A stretch of 64,000 nucleotides of DNA from Tribonema minus (Eukaryota; Sar; Xanthophyceae; Tribonematales; Tribonemataceae). Both the position numbers and the translations under genes were made by a program. Under the pieces are notes generated by a model. That model was not told the origin of the DNA. It searched no databases and saw only the letters and a program-made list of their open reading frames with translations. Positions within the stretch are counted from its first letter, which is position 1, and each line of letters begins with the position of its first letter. This document shows positions 27,628 to 39,687 of the stretch, in pieces. Location: NCBI GenBank assembly GCA_017506865.1, contig JAFCMP010000098.1, positions 124,001-188,000 of the forward strand, in the 5' to 3' direction.

Positions 27628-29158
27628 TCACGTCGCTTGGTACTCGCAGTCCACCTCGACACGTCTCCCCGGCATGTCCAAGGGCTCTTCCAGCGCGCTC
27701 ATGTCGACGTCCTTGCCGAGCCGCACGACGCGCAGCGACGCTGGCAGTGCCGCCGGCAGCGTGATGCCGTTGGCGTAAAGCTCCTGCAGGCCCTGCGGCA
27801 GCAATGGCAGCTGAGCGTGGCTGCTGTAGCCATCCCCGTCCTCGTCCTCTTCCTGGCCGCGGTCCAGCCAGCACGTGAAGTGAGTGAGCGTGGCGGGTAG
27901 AGGACCAATGGCCGAGTGAAGGCTGCCGCCGGGTGACCAGCCCATCAGCGACAGGCGTTGAAGGTTGCTGCCGCCGGCAGTAGCAAGCGCGTCGCGCAAA
28001 CGCTACTGCGCGCTCCACTCACCAAGCGCTAGTGCCTCAAGACAGGGCGGTAGCGGCGCCGGCAGCGCGTGCTCGTACTTGCCTAGCGTCAGCGCGCGCA
28101 GGCCTGGCGGCAGCGGCGGCAGCGCTGCACAGCCGTCGGGGTGGTCAAAGACCAGCGTGCGCAGCGATGGCGGCAGCAGGCCCAGAGGGCCACTGAACAT
28201 GAGGTCCGGCTCACTGGCTTGCTCGCACGTGACGCGCAGGCGCTGGATGTTCGGCGGCAGCGTTAGCACCGGGTGCTGCGAGCCATCACCGCCGGAGTAC
28301 AAAGACTCCAGCTCTAGCGTGATGAGGCTGTCAGGAAGCACAGGGAACTGGGTGATGCGGCCGCCGTTCGCGCCGGTGCCGCCTCCGCCGCCGTTCAACA
28401 CGCGCTCGCTGAGCATGCAGCTCTCCAGACACAGCGTGCGCAGGTCCCTCGGCAGCTGTAGATGTGATCCTATTCCATAAACTTCGAGGGTCAGCATGTC
28501 AAGGCTGCTCAGCAAAATGGTATCACCAATTGGCCGCAAAGTTGATGTGTTGATATCCCAGTACTGCCGCAGCGTCAGCTCCCGCAGCCGCGGCGGCAGC
28601 TGCAGAGGCTGTGGCAGTGACTCCAGGCTGAAGCAGTCTACCTCAAGCGAGGTCAGCGTGGGCGGCGCTGCTGCAATGAGCGTTGCCATTCGCGCCTGCC
28701 GGATGTCAACGGCGTCGTCACCAATGAAGTCTTCCTCGCCGGATATGAGCATCGCGAGTGAAGTCAGGCTCGGAGGTAGCGGGTTGGCAGCGAAGCCGCC
28801 TCTCACGTTCTTGAGTTTGAGGCATGTAAGGGTAGACGGGAGTGGCACTTTTGTGCAAGAAGAGAAACATCCCTCTGCCGTCAGGCTGACCACCTTGCGG
28901 CGCAGCAGCAGCTGGCTGATGACACCGGCAGGGGTGGCTGGGCTGACCACCTCTGTAGTCCAGAAGGCTGCGGTCGCGACGCCTACCAGTGCCGTAAAGG
29001 TGAGTTTTGACAGGGGCATGCTCAGCGGCTAAAGCGAACAAGGTCCTGCTGCACGCCCACGCCTCCCTAGGCAACAGACTCCTCTGTGCAGCTACCTGCA
29101 GAGCGCTCAGGAGGAGGTCGCCACCAGCTCGCTGTGTTTTGCTCCTTGTTGTCGCCAT
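27628..29158 (-). pseudogene. Leucine-rich-repeat protein gene with in-frame TAG and probable frameshift
   Basis: The main frame (29019-27628) encodes about 463 residues rich in short repeats of the pattern LPxxLxxLxL (for example LPPSLTSLAML, LPPRLRELTL, LPPGLRALTL, LPASLRVVRL). This is a solenoid-type interaction protein of unknown partner. A single TAG at 28003-28005 interrupts it, and repeats continue in the same frame after the stop. A likely N-terminal leader begins at ATG 29158 (MATTRSKTQRAGGDLLLSAL) in another frame and runs into the LRR frame near 29015, so a one-base shift or very short intron is needed. Retrotransposon element B begins directly upstream. The two lesions favour a pseudogene. 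A start at ATG 29019 giving a shorter 338-aa protein is the alternative. Confidence 0.65.
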
Positions 29159-29199
29159 TTGCGGACTGAGTTGCTGCGTACGCCCTACTGCCCTGCCCC

Positions 29200-30756
29200 T
29201 GCCTGCTTGCCCCGCTCTAGATCTACTTCCTCAAACTCAAATCACCAACTTCGCAGGCGGACCTGCGGGGCCGGGCATGCGGACTCGCGCCGGCGCGCGC
29301 CGCGCTGCTGCGCCAGCGGTGGCGCGCGAGCCAGGCTCTGCCCAGGCCCCGCCGGCCGCCGTGCTGCCGCGGCGTCAAGCGGCGCTATCACGGGTGCTAG
29401 ACGCAGCGCTCGCCGCCACGCAGCTGCGTCGGCTTGAAGCAGCAAATGCGTTGGAAGCAGTCGCGGCGTGGCGCAGCGGCGCCTCTAAGGGGGCCATGGG
29501 TTTCTTGGCGCAATTGCCGAGCACTGACCCAGCGGAGACCATGTCCCCGCCGGAATTCCGCGAGACGCTGCGGCGCCACCTGGGCGTGGAGCGCCCCGCC
29601 CCCGCTGCGGCGCGGTGCCCCAAGTGCCATAGACCAGTGGACTCGGATGCCCACCTGCGCCGCTGCACACAAGGGCTTAACGTCACGCGACACAACTTGC
29701 TCGCAGACGCGCTCTTTCAGCTGCTCAAGCAGGTGGCCCACCTCCGCGGTCTCGACCGGGACACCCTTGCGCCCTTCCGCCGCTACGCGGCGCGCCACGG
29801 GTTCAACAAGTTCATGGACATCGTCTTTGGCAGCAACCAGGTCTGCCTTCCAGTCCCTATAGTGCAGCCGAGCGCCGACGCGGTAGCAGCAGGCCGGTGC
29901 ACTAAACTGCGCGGCGGCTTTGAAGTAGCTTGTTGCATAGACGTCACCATACGTGACAGCTCATGCCCCTTCCGCCTCCGTCAGGCTCAGGGGGGCGCGC
30001 GCGATGTGCAGCGCGTGCTTGAATCGGCTTCGCAGGAAAAGATAGACACATACGTAGTCTCAGGGGCCCTGGACCCCACTACACACACCCTATTTTCCGC
30101 AGCCTTTGACCACTTCGGCGCTATGTCACGCGACACCCAAGCGCTGCTACACGCACTCGCCGAGCAGAGCTCGCAGGGCAGCTACAATCTCGCGCAGCGC
30201 GTTGCCTTCTGGCGCCGCCGCACCTCCCTCGCGCTACAGCGCGCGCTCACACGTGTCGTGATCGACAACTGGAACGCAGTCATTGCCCCTGATGGCGACG
30301 TCAGCGCTTACCGCCGCATCGCACTGTTACAAGTGCCGCGGCCCTCGCCGGCCAGCGCCGAACCGCCGGCCCCTCCGTAGATTTAGTTATTGCAAGCCCG
30401 ATTTATCGTGCGCGCAGCCCATGCGGTCCAGGACATAATATACAACTTCGAGTTGAACTTTGCTTTGGCGCTAAAGCTGGCCACGGGAGCACAGGCACAC
30501 TGGCACACGCAACAAAAAAAAACTTGGCAAACCAGCACTACCCACAGAAAATGTAGGTTCGCTTGATCAGGGCGCTTGATCACTGCTTTTGATTCATAGG
30601 CATCACCGAGGTGCGGCTCACATAGGTACAGAAGGCGTTTGAGTGGTTGTCGTTACGACACTTTCAGACTGTCATACGACATGTAGATTCCTTACAGCTA
30701 GATGCCAATCATCTGGGCTTTTTCGCGCCCTGAGCGAGAATTAATAAAAAGTACAG
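29200..30756 (+). mobile_element. 5'-truncated non-LTR retrotransposon (element B)
   Basis: Keeps only the 3' part: an open frame for the zinc-knuckle/endonuclease region, about 260 bp of 3' UTR, and the same roughly 115-bp 3' tail as element A in the opposite orientation (30641-30756, ending near AATTAATAAAAAGTAC). The left edge is approximate and abuts the 5' end of the LRR gene. Confidence 0.85.
29277..30380 (+). CDS. Element B endonuclease-region ORF (5'-truncated)
   Basis: The frame is open from 29007; 29277 is the first ATG within element-like sequence. Blocks in order are SGASKGAMGFLAQLPS and MSPPEFRETLRRHLGV (found before the knuckle in this class), the knuckle CPKC with later HLRRC, then KFMDIVFGS and EVACCIDVTIRDSS, matching the acidic endonuclease motifs of element A. 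There is no stop or frameshift through the terminal TAG. Protein similarity to element A is limited to motifs, so B is a different family. No reverse transcriptase remains. Confidence 0.8.
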   Translation: MRTRAGARRAAAPAVAREPGSAQAPPAAVLPRRQAALSRVLDAALAATQLRRLEAANALEAVAAWRSGASKGAMGFLAQLPSTDPAETMSPPEFRETLRRHLGVERPAPAAARCPKCHRPVDSDAHLRRCTQGLNVTRHNLLADALFQLLKQVAHLRGLDRDTLAPFRRYAARHGFNKFMDIVFGSNQVCLPVPIVQPSADAVAAGRCTKLRGGFEVACCIDVTIRDSSCPFRLRQAQGGARDVQRVLESASQEKIDTYVVSGALDPTTHTLFSAAFDHFGAMSRDTQALLHALAEQSSQGSYNLAQRVAFWRRRTSLALQRALTRVVIDNWNAVIAPDGDVSAYRRIALLQVPRPSPASAEPPAPP

Positions 30757-31548
30757 CAGGTCACAGCATGGCATTGCGTGTTGACACGAGAAATACGACA
30801 TCATGAGCACGTGTTGATGTAGTGCAGGAGGCACGAGGGATAGAGTGAACACTGCAGCAGAGTCACAAAGGTGGTACGATCATGCTACCCTTAGGCTTAT
30901 GGCTCCAGATACATGCACGATGCTTACTGGGACGCACTGAGACACACGGCGACTGGCTTGGGCTGGCTGCAGCGAAGACATATGCAACATGCGCGGCTTG
31001 CAGAGCTGCCAGTGCATGCTGTCATACTGGGCCATGTATGCAGTGAGCACGCATTAGGTTGCGGTCTTTTGATTTGGCGACTACTGGGCATTGAGCTGCC
31101 ATGGCCGGTCCTTGCCAACTGTTTGCAATGGTGACTGGCTTGGGCTGCGTGCACCCAAAGTCATAACACAGCTTTCGAGGCTTGCAGAGCTGCATGAACT
31201 AGCACTGGGTGGCATCTTCCCAGTACGCCGCAAAGGGTTACCAAGGCCTTTTCCTGCATGCCACTGACAACGTCATGGCATAGCTGCTTCTGGCAGCAGG
31301 TGCGATAATAATGCATTGTCTACGTTGACATGGCTCCCAACTTGCAAGCATGGGCATTTTTTTTGGTGTGCTGGGGAACCCAGCTGGCAATGATGACCAA
31401 AACGCATGTGGCAAGGGTTGCGCTCGCAAGTCATGCAATCCAACCCTAAAAAAGCATAATTTCAGCAACGGTATTGACTTTAGCACAAGAACTTTTTCTT
31501 TTTTTTGAAAAATTAAATGAGGCAAGTCTCTTTCCTAACAACTGGCCA
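30757..31548. other. Region with no supported gene
   Basis: Noncoding as far as I can see. It ends in an A/T-rich stretch (about 31485-31515) just before the palindromic repeat. Confidence 0.45.
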
Positions 31549-31818
31549 GCTGTGCGCCCAGGTGGTCAATGCGACGCATTTCGACCTGTACAGGTGGTCA
31601 ATGCGACGCATTTCGACCTGTACGACAATCGTACAGGTCGCCCAGGTGGTCAATGCGACGCATTTCGACCTGTACAGGTGGTCAATGCGACGCATTTCGA
31701 CCTGTACGACAATCAATGCGACGCATTTCGACCTGTACGACAATCGTACAGGTCGAAATGCGTCGCATTGACCACCTGTACAGGTCGAAATGCGTCGCAT
31801 TGACCACCTGGGCGCACA
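31549..31818. repeat. Long palindrome built from a roughly 32-bp repeat
   Basis: The unit GGTGGTCAATGCGACGCATT followed by TCGACCTGTAC occurs four times in direct orientation, plus one shorter copy. It then occurs twice in inverted orientation. The outermost arms (GCTGTGCGCCCAGG on the left, CCTGGGCGCACACAGC on the right) are inverted matches, so the segment can fold into a long hairpin or cruciform. It is probably a foldback or MITE-like element, or a recombination product. Confidence 0.9.
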
Positions 31819-32685
31819 CAGCCTTCCAGGTCCAGGTCCAGGCCCTTTCGAAATCCTTCAGTTGCCCCTTATTGGCGAGGGGTCAGGCCGGGAGCCTTTC
31901 TTAGACATCCCGTGCGTGCGTGGGTTCTGGGACTGTTCTGGGCCATTTTTTGCATAGGGATATGCATGCACTTTGATGAACTTTCCACGTGAACTTCAAG
32001 TTCAAGACTTGAAGTCCACTTTTATTGCGAATTCGGTGTTGGGACCTCGAAGCACTGCACGTTCAGGCGCGCCGAGTGGTGTAACAGGGAGCGCTACCGC
32101 TTACGAGCTTATTTTGACCTTCACGACCGTGAATAACACAGGCAGCGCAAGAAAACGACTCAAGTGAAGTGACGAAACCTCAACTGAATCAGAAGGTTTA
32201 CCAGCTTTGCTACGCGCACTAGAGGAGGGCAAGGTGATACATGGCAACTCATGGGCCACGAGAGTGGTAGCGCGCGCGTGCTGCGAAGGACCGGATTATC
32301 TTGACACACAAGACGGTGAACCGTGAGGCTGGAGCCAGGTGGCGAGCAAGCACTCCAAGGACTCGAAGAGAACAGGCGGCGGCGAGCTCCAGAGGTGCCC
32401 CCTAAAAGACCAGAGACCAGAAAAATGGCCTGTTGTTGCCTGTTTGAACTTTTATGCAAGGCGCCTAATTATATTACACACGCGCGCCCACGTGAAGCCA
32501 CGGCACAGACTGCCGGAGGTGCTTCCGGCTTGCTGGGGCAGAATTTGCAGAATTAGACGAAAGTCCACTTACAGGCAACCGCATCTCGGCAGCTGTCAGG
32601 AGCAGACTAGAACGGAGCACAGCAGACACTAGTGTAATCGTGCGATGACAGCATTTTCGCAGGTATGGCGCATGACGGTGGTGAG
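31819..32685. other. Region with no supported gene
   Basis: Noncoding as far as I can see. It includes a local inverted motif (ACTTCAAGTTCAAGACTTGA, about 31992-32011). Confidence 0.45.
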
Positions 32686-33234
32686 TACCGTAAATCACGG
32701 AGTATAAAACCCCCCTCTTGTATAAGACCCCCCCATCGTATACTGTAGTTTAAGACCCCCCGTTCGCCTAGGGAGGTGTGTGTGTGTGCGCAAGACCGGG
32801 GGTACGCTGTGTAAGACCGGGGTAAGCACGTGTTGTATAAGACCGGGGTTGTAGACATGGCAGTTACGCAAACTTCAAGTCGTTTCGGCATACTTCAGCG
32901 CGAGGGACAAGTTGTGGTGCAGCGCCAAAGCAGGTGGTGCGAGCTGCGTTGCTGCGCAATGCCTCTGCAGCCGTGAATTTGTAGTGCTAAGAGCGTGTTT
33001 GAGCCAGGCGTGCTAGAATAGGAGCTGCAGAACGTTCATTCGTGGTCTGCTGCTTGAGTAGCTGTGTGCTGCAGTATATATCATGCGATACCATGCTACC
33101 GCAGCCACACATGCGCGTGCAAGACGGGGGGTACGTTGTATAAGCCCCCCCCCCGTATAAGACCCCCCGTCTTCCGATCACGAGCCTCGCAACTTGCTAA
33201 AACGGGGGGGGTTTATACTCCGTGATCTACGGTA
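32686..33234. mobile_element. MITE with about 28-bp terminal inverted repeats and TA ends
   Basis: The left end reads TACCGTAAATCACGGAGTAT. The right end, on the opposite strand, reads TACCGTAGATCACGGAGTAT, with matching AAACCCCCC beyond. TA at both ends fits a Tc1/mariner-type target duplication. There is no transposase ORF. Internally, TGTATAAGACC followed by C- or G-rich runs recurs at least five times. It is therefore a 549-bp non-autonomous element. Confidence 0.85.
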
Positions 33235-34576
33235 CACATGTGATAGCAAGGCACACCAGTAGTTGATGCAACACGCGCGGTGCAGCTGTTGAGTGCAAGT
33301 GTGCTTTTTCATGTGTGTGTTCTGAGCTTTTGCACTGCTCACGTCTACAGGATGAAGCAGACCAATCTGGCCTGTGTCAGTGGCTTGCATCAGCATACAC
33401 CTACAGCGCAAGAAACTGCAGGTGATATCATCTGCACGTTATTTTGGTCAACTCAGGTGGCGACAGAAGGGCCAACCCCACCTTATGGTATGAGGCACAT
33501 GAATACTGTACATGATGGCCTTGGTTTTGACAGCCGAATTGGCGACTTGAGAGATGCAGTGCGTGCAAACCAGGTCAAAGCAGCGACTTGACAGATGCAG
33601 TGCAAGGTGCAGTCCCGGCGGGCCGAGTGATGATCACGGCGCAGGTGGTGGCTTTACAGCAGTGGTGGTGATACTGGTTGCGCTGGCGGCAATGCAGCGC
33701 TGGTTGACGTCTTTTGCACAATCTGGGCTTTGGCTTGGTGGCGATGACAGTATGTTTGAACTGATGCTATGCAGTATGCATATGGTCATCTGGAGCATAG
33801 TGCGCTGGCAGGCGCTGCTATGTATATCCACGAGTTGTGATGATCTCTGCGATCATGGATTGCAGTAATTATATGTCTGCCAGGAAGTGTGGCCCTTGAT
33901 GAGTTAAGTTGATGCTCGCGGCGCTCTCCAGCAAGGGTCCACGATCCCATGCAGGACTTCAGAAAGGCACACTTCCATGACTCAATACATGATATTATGA
34001 TGGCGTTGCCTGTGATGTGTTTGTTCCGCATTCTTTGTCAATGGGCGCTTCATCTGGTGCTGTGGTAGCATGCAGTTGTTTTGTGGCATGTCATCACTTA
34101 CTACTTGGCACATGACGCACGTCGTTACGTCTCGTGCCACCACACTATAGTGGAAAGTCTTGTTTTCTTTGGTGCATCAATGCAAAGTGTTGCTTTGTCT
34201 ACGGCGCTGCTCACCTCAGGCTGGCACAGGGGTCTCGACCTGTACACGTTTCATTCATGCTGACTGAGTTTGTTCAAAATGCACAGATGGCCTAGAATGC
34301 ACATACCATGTCATGCTGGATTAGGCACTTCTCAGACAATGCCATGTATCAGTACCATGCTTGCATGCACTGCAGCAAAATGCTTTGAGCGCAGCTTACC
34401 CAGGCCCCGCCCCGGAGGGGGGGGGCCCTAACCGGTGGGACCACTGAAGACCCCGAGCCACCCACTTTCTACAGGAATACCCAGAGAGGGACTAGCTTGT
34501 GGAAACAACAAAACCCCTGGTGCTGTGATGCGATGGGGTGAAGGTTGCTTGGTGCAGATTTTCACAATCAGCAAAA
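33235..34576. other. Region with no supported gene
   Basis: Noncoding as far as I can see. There is a G-rich patch near 34405-34430. Confidence 0.45.
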
Positions 34577-34578
34577 TG

Positions 34579-34587
34579 AAAAAAAAA
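34579..34587 (-). terminator. RNA polymerase III terminator of tRNA-Lys
   Basis: A run of nine T on the minus strand, about 17 bases past the 3' end of the tRNA gene. Confidence 0.7.
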
Positions 34588-34604
34588 TTGTGCTGACGCA
34601 CTCG

Positions 34605-34677
34605 CACCCGAGGTGGGGCTCGAACCCACGACCACACGATTAAGAGTCGTGCGCTCTACCGACTGAGCCACCCGGGC
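34605..34677 (-). tRNA. tRNA-Lys (CTT anticodon)
   Basis: A complete 73-nt cloverleaf. The acceptor 5' strand is GCCCGGG, the D-arm GGCTCAGTCGGTAGAGC, and the anticodon stem-loop CACGA-CTCTTAA-TCGTG with anticodon CTT. The T-arm is GTGGGTTCGAGCCCCAC. Internal promoter boxes A and B are intact, and a Pol III T-run follows. No intron. Three truncated copies follow at 2.5-kb intervals. Confidence 0.95.
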
Positions 34678-37153
34678 GAAATCGTGGAAATCATGGTGTT
34701 TTCTGCAACCTGAGCTGCCCAGTCGCATATGACAGTCAGCCATGACTGATTTTGCGGTGTCTTGTGTGCCCTCGACTCATGCTTGCCATGACATACAGGT
34801 CATTGCCCGGCTAAGAGTCTGATGCAGTCCCACTCGTCATCGGACGGTGAGTGATCATAATGAGCACTACGAGTATGTGTTCACAACTGTGTCCTGGCGG
34901 CAGAAAAACATGATGTTTGAAGCCTCTTGCCGTGACCTCACGTCGCTGAGGCTCTTCTTGCCATGGCATGTGCTCTCATTGCAGGTCCTTGACTCGAGTG
35001 TCTGTCATAGTGCAAACAGTAAAAGACTAATGCCATGTCGGAATACGTCTGATAATTGTAGGTAGGCAGATGTTACAGGGACTGTCACCGCGCTGTGTGT
35101 GATGCGACAACAGCAGCTGCTGTGTATGGCTGAACAGTGCGCAACCCTATACTACATGTGGTAGTTTACTGTTGCGGCAGCAGTAACTATAGTGCTACCG
35201 ACTTCCCCTCAGGGCTGTCGGGCATAGTATGATGCTGCACCAGTGCATGCACAAGCAGGAATCCTGGTCACATTCATGCATGGTATGTAGGCGCTGCGCA
35301 GCAAGCTTGTGCTATAATTAATAGCATCTGGTACGGCGTCTTAACTGCGCTGGCAGCCTAGGCGGGGTGACAAATCAAGGCTTTTCCGCACCAGCACCAT
35401 GCATGATTGATTTTCTGCATGGCTTCAGTACCTTCCATCCGTACCCACCATGTAGTAGGTGCCATCGGTTGGCGAGCAGTTGTTGAGAATTCTAAAAGGC
35501 GCCATGATGCATGCATGTGAGCACCATGGATGACTACTGTCATCTTTTGGCCCCTGGCTTGTGCTGTGGTACTAGTGCTGTCGCTGCAAGGTGTGCAGAG
35601 GTGTGACAGTCATCCAACGCCTGCAGAGCTCTCTGGTGACTGCGCATGCCACCCGCAAGACCATACTATTAGGCGGCCCCATGCACGCTCCATGACGTGG
35701 AGCGATCCAACAATCATTAAACCGTCTACTAGCCTAAGGGTGCATACTATGCACTCATTGGCAGCAATAAACTCTGAGGCGTGTGATTTCTGAAGTGTAC
35801 ATGCCGCATCTGACTCACCAGCATGCCATTGGTAGTTCTTGCAGCTTCTGGGCCTTTTGCGCCATGCGCTGGTACCTGAGGCTGCCTGCTGCTGGCTAGT
35901 GCTCATCACCATTTGCATGACTTCACCCCCAGTTTGCGTTCAAATCACTGTAGCAGCTGAAGCGCTGCACTGCATCCGCTGATGCGCCGCTGCCGTGAAA
36001 TTCGACCATCACCTCTACTCATACCCTGCATTCAATTTGGCCCTGACGATTTAGAAATTTGCCCCATTCCTAATGCTCGCTGTGCGCGCAGAACCGCAAG
36101 GCCGAAATCCAGCCACAACTCCTACTCATTGACAACACCTTCAATCCGTTTGGCCCTGACCTTTCAAGATAGTATTACCCCAACCTGTCATACTCGAGCG
36201 ATCGCTGTGCGGGCAGGATTTGATATAACTTCCGGTGCTGAAGTCCGACCATAAGCCCTACTCTCAACCTGAGCCTTCATTAGCCCTGACCTTTTCCTAC
36301 CAATCCTATTGCTCGCTGTTCGCGCAGAACCTTGCAAAAAAGCTGTGCAAAGGAATGCATCAACACTTCAGACCGGGGCATGCGTGCCGCATACTCCACC
36401 GCAAGTGCTGGCCAGTAATTGCACCGCCAAGTGGTTAATGCATGCCTCAGCGGCTTTCGAGCCCTGCATTGTGCTGTCAGGTGAGGGCATTGTGGTCCTC
36501 ATGTGCGAACATTTGCACCGCCGAAATTGTACCATGGCGCAGATAATCTGACAATGTGTGTCAATGCATGATCACCCACTGGCGCTGAACCGCAGGGCTC
36601 TGGCTGTTAGCGTGAGTAGCCATGGGCTGCCATTGAAGGCCAATCAAAATGATAAGTAAGCTTGCTTAAAATCACTTTGCAGCCCTGGCAGTGAAGCTAC
36701 TAGGCCAAGCAGTAACCGCTGAAGTTACATGTGCGCCTCGCTCACATTTGAACCCTCCGCGCTGCCAGTGCCAGTGGCGGTGAAGCTAGGCCAAGCACTG
36801 CCAGCAACACCTTTTTTCGTGGTGACATGCCACCCGATAAGGAGGCCTGAGAGCTACCCTACTAGCCTACTAGTACCAGAGCAGCTGCCAAGCGTGCACC
36901 GGCATTTGTCTCAGCTCTGCTGCAGGTTTGGGCCATGGCAGGCTGCAGCCATGGCAGCTTTACATCAGTTCAAGAGCCACAGTCACCAAAGGTTGACATC
37001 AACACGTCAGTGGCAAAGCCAGCGTCACCACAATGATGCCCATGCTGCTGCACATGTAGCAAATTGTCAGAGCCAGCCATCATGATCATATGGAAGTAGC
37101 TGAACTCAGCCACCATCCTGACCCCCATGCCTCCTGCATTGGCCTGCTCCTGC

Positions 37154-37206
37154 CCCACGACCACACGATTAAGAGTCGTGCGCTCTGCCGACTGAGCCAC
37201 CCGGGC
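37154..37206 (-). pseudogene. Truncated tRNA-Lys copy 2
   Basis: Keeps the acceptor 5' strand, D-arm, anticodon arm with CTT and start of the T-stem, then switches to array sequence after GTCGTGGG. The T-loop, B box and acceptor 3' strand are lost. One D-arm base differs from the intact gene (GGTAGAGC to GGCAGAGC). Confidence 0.9.
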
Positions 37207-39634
37207 GAATCGTGGAAACCATGGTGTTTTCTGCAACCTGAGCCGCCCAGTCGCATATGACAGTCAGCCATGACTGATTTTGCGGTGTCTTGTGTGCCCT
37301 CGACTCATGCTTGCCATGACATACAGGTCATTGCCCGGCTAAGAGTCTGATGCAGTCCCACTCGTCATCGGACGGTGAGTGATCATAATGAGTACTACGA
37401 GTATGTGTTCACAACTGTGTCCTGGCGGCAGAAAAACATGATGTTTGAAGCCTCTTGCCGTGACCTCACGTCGCTGAGGCTCTTCTTGCCATGGCATGTG
37501 CTCTCATTGCAGGTCCTGAACTCGAGTGTCTGTCATAGTGCAAACAGTAAAAGACTAATGCCATGTCGGAATACGTCTGATAATTGTAGGTAGGCAGATG
37601 TTACAGTGACTGTCACCGCGCTGTGTGTGATGCGACAACAGCAGCTGTTGTGTATCGCTGAACAGTGCGCAACCCTATACTACATGTGGTAGTTTACTGT
37701 TGCGGCAGCAGTAACTATAGTGCTACCGACTTCCCCTCAGGGCTGTCGGGCATAGTATGATGCTGCACCAGTGCATGCACAAGCAGGAATCCTGGGCACA
37801 TTCATGCATGGTATGTAGGCGCTGCGCAGCAAGCTTGTGCTATAATTGATAGCATCTGGTACGGCGTCTTAACTGCGCTGGCAGCCTAGGCGGGGCGACA
37901 AATCAAGGCTTTTCCGCACCAGCACCATGCATGGTTGATTTTCTGCATGGCTTCAGTACCTTCCATCTGTACCCACCATGTAGTAGGTGCCATCGGCTGG
38001 CGAGCAGTTGTTGAGAATTCTAAAAGGCGCCATGATGCATGCATGTGAGCACCATGGATGACTACTGTCATATTTTGGCCCCTGGCTTGTGCTGTGGTAC
38101 TAGTGCTGTTGCTGCAAGGTGCGCAGAGGTGTCATCCAACGCCTGCAGAGCTCTCTGGTGACTGCGCATGCCACCCGCAAGACCATACTATTAGGCTGCC
38201 CCATGCACGGTTCATGACGCGGAGCAATCCAACAATCATAAACTGTCTAGTAGCCTAAGGGTGCATACTATGCACTCATTGGCAGCAATAAAGTCTCAGG
38301 TGTGTGATTCTGAAGTGTAGATGCCGCATCTGACTCACCAGCATGCCATTGGTAGTTCTTGCAGCTTCTGGACCTTTTGCGCCATGCACTGGCACCTGAG
38401 GCTGCCTGCTGCTGGCTAGTGCTCAACACCATTTGCATGACTCGGCCCCCAGTTTGCATTCAAATCACTGTAGCAGCTGAAGCGCTGCACTGCATCCGCT
38501 GATGCGCAGCTGCCGTGAAATTCGACCATCACCCCTACTCATAACCTGCATTCAATTTGGCCCTGACCCTTTAGAAATTTGCCCCACTAGTAATGCTCGC
38601 TAACTGCAAGTGCCGAAATCCAGCCACAACTCCTACTCATTGACAACGCCTTCAATCCGTTTGGCCCTGACCTTTCAAGATAGTATCACCCCAACCTGTC
38701 ATGCTCGCTGTGCGCGCAGGATTTGATATAACTTCCGGTGCGAAGTCCGACCATAAGCCCTACTTTCAGCCTGAGCCTTCATTACCCCTGACCTTTTCCT
38801 ACCAATCGTATTGCTCGCTGTTCGCGCAGAACCTTAAAAGCTGTGGCAAGGAATGCATCAACACTAAGTCTTCAGACCAGGGCATGTGTGCCGCATACTC
38901 CACCGCAAGTACTGGCCAGTAGTTGCACCTCCAAGCGATTAATGCATCATGCCTGAGCGGCTGTCGAGCCGTGCATCATGCTGTCAGGTGAGGGCATTGT
39001 GGTCCTCATGTGCGAACATTTGCACCGCCAAAATTGTACATACCATGGCGCAGAGAATCTGACAATGTGTGTCAATGCATGATCACCCACTGGCGCTGAA
39101 CCGCAGGGCTCTGGCTGACAGCGTGAGTAGCCATGGGCTGCCATTGAAGGCCCATCAAAATAATAAGTAAGCTTGCTTAATCACTTTGCAGCCCTGGCAC
39201 TGCAGCTAGGCCAAGCAGTAATAACCGTTGAAGTTACATACACATGCGCCTTGCTCAGAATTGAACTCCTGGCGGTCAAGCTAGTAGGCCAGGAACTGCC
39301 AGCAACAAATTTCGATAGGGTGACATAACACCCAGAAGGAGGCCAGAGAGCCACCCTACTACTAGCAGTACCAGAGCAGCTGCCAAGCATGCACAAGCCC
39401 TTGTCTCACTGGCAGCTCCGCTGCAGCTCTGGGTATCCGTGAGGCTGACAGCTGTGATTCAATTAACCAGAAGCTGACATTGATACGTCCGTGGCAAAGC
39501 CAGCGTCACCACATTGCTGCCCTTGCTGCTGCATATGCAGCGAATTGTCAGAGCCAGCCATAATGATCATATGGAAGTAACTGAACTCAGCCACCATCCT
39601 GACCCCCATGGCTCCTGCATTGGCCTGCTCCTGC

Positions 39635-39687
39635 CCCACGACCACACGATTAAGATTCGTGCGCTCTGCCGACTGAGCCACCCGGGC
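39635..39687 (-). pseudogene. Truncated tRNA-Lys copy 3
   Basis: The same breakpoint as copy 2, with an additional substitution in the anticodon stem (CACGA to CACGAA context, + strand AAGATTCGTG). Confidence 0.9.

Noticed and set aside
31549..31818. CRISPR-like array
   Set aside because: Repeats are almost contiguous with no regular unique spacers, change orientation, and lie in a eukaryotic intron-rich context.
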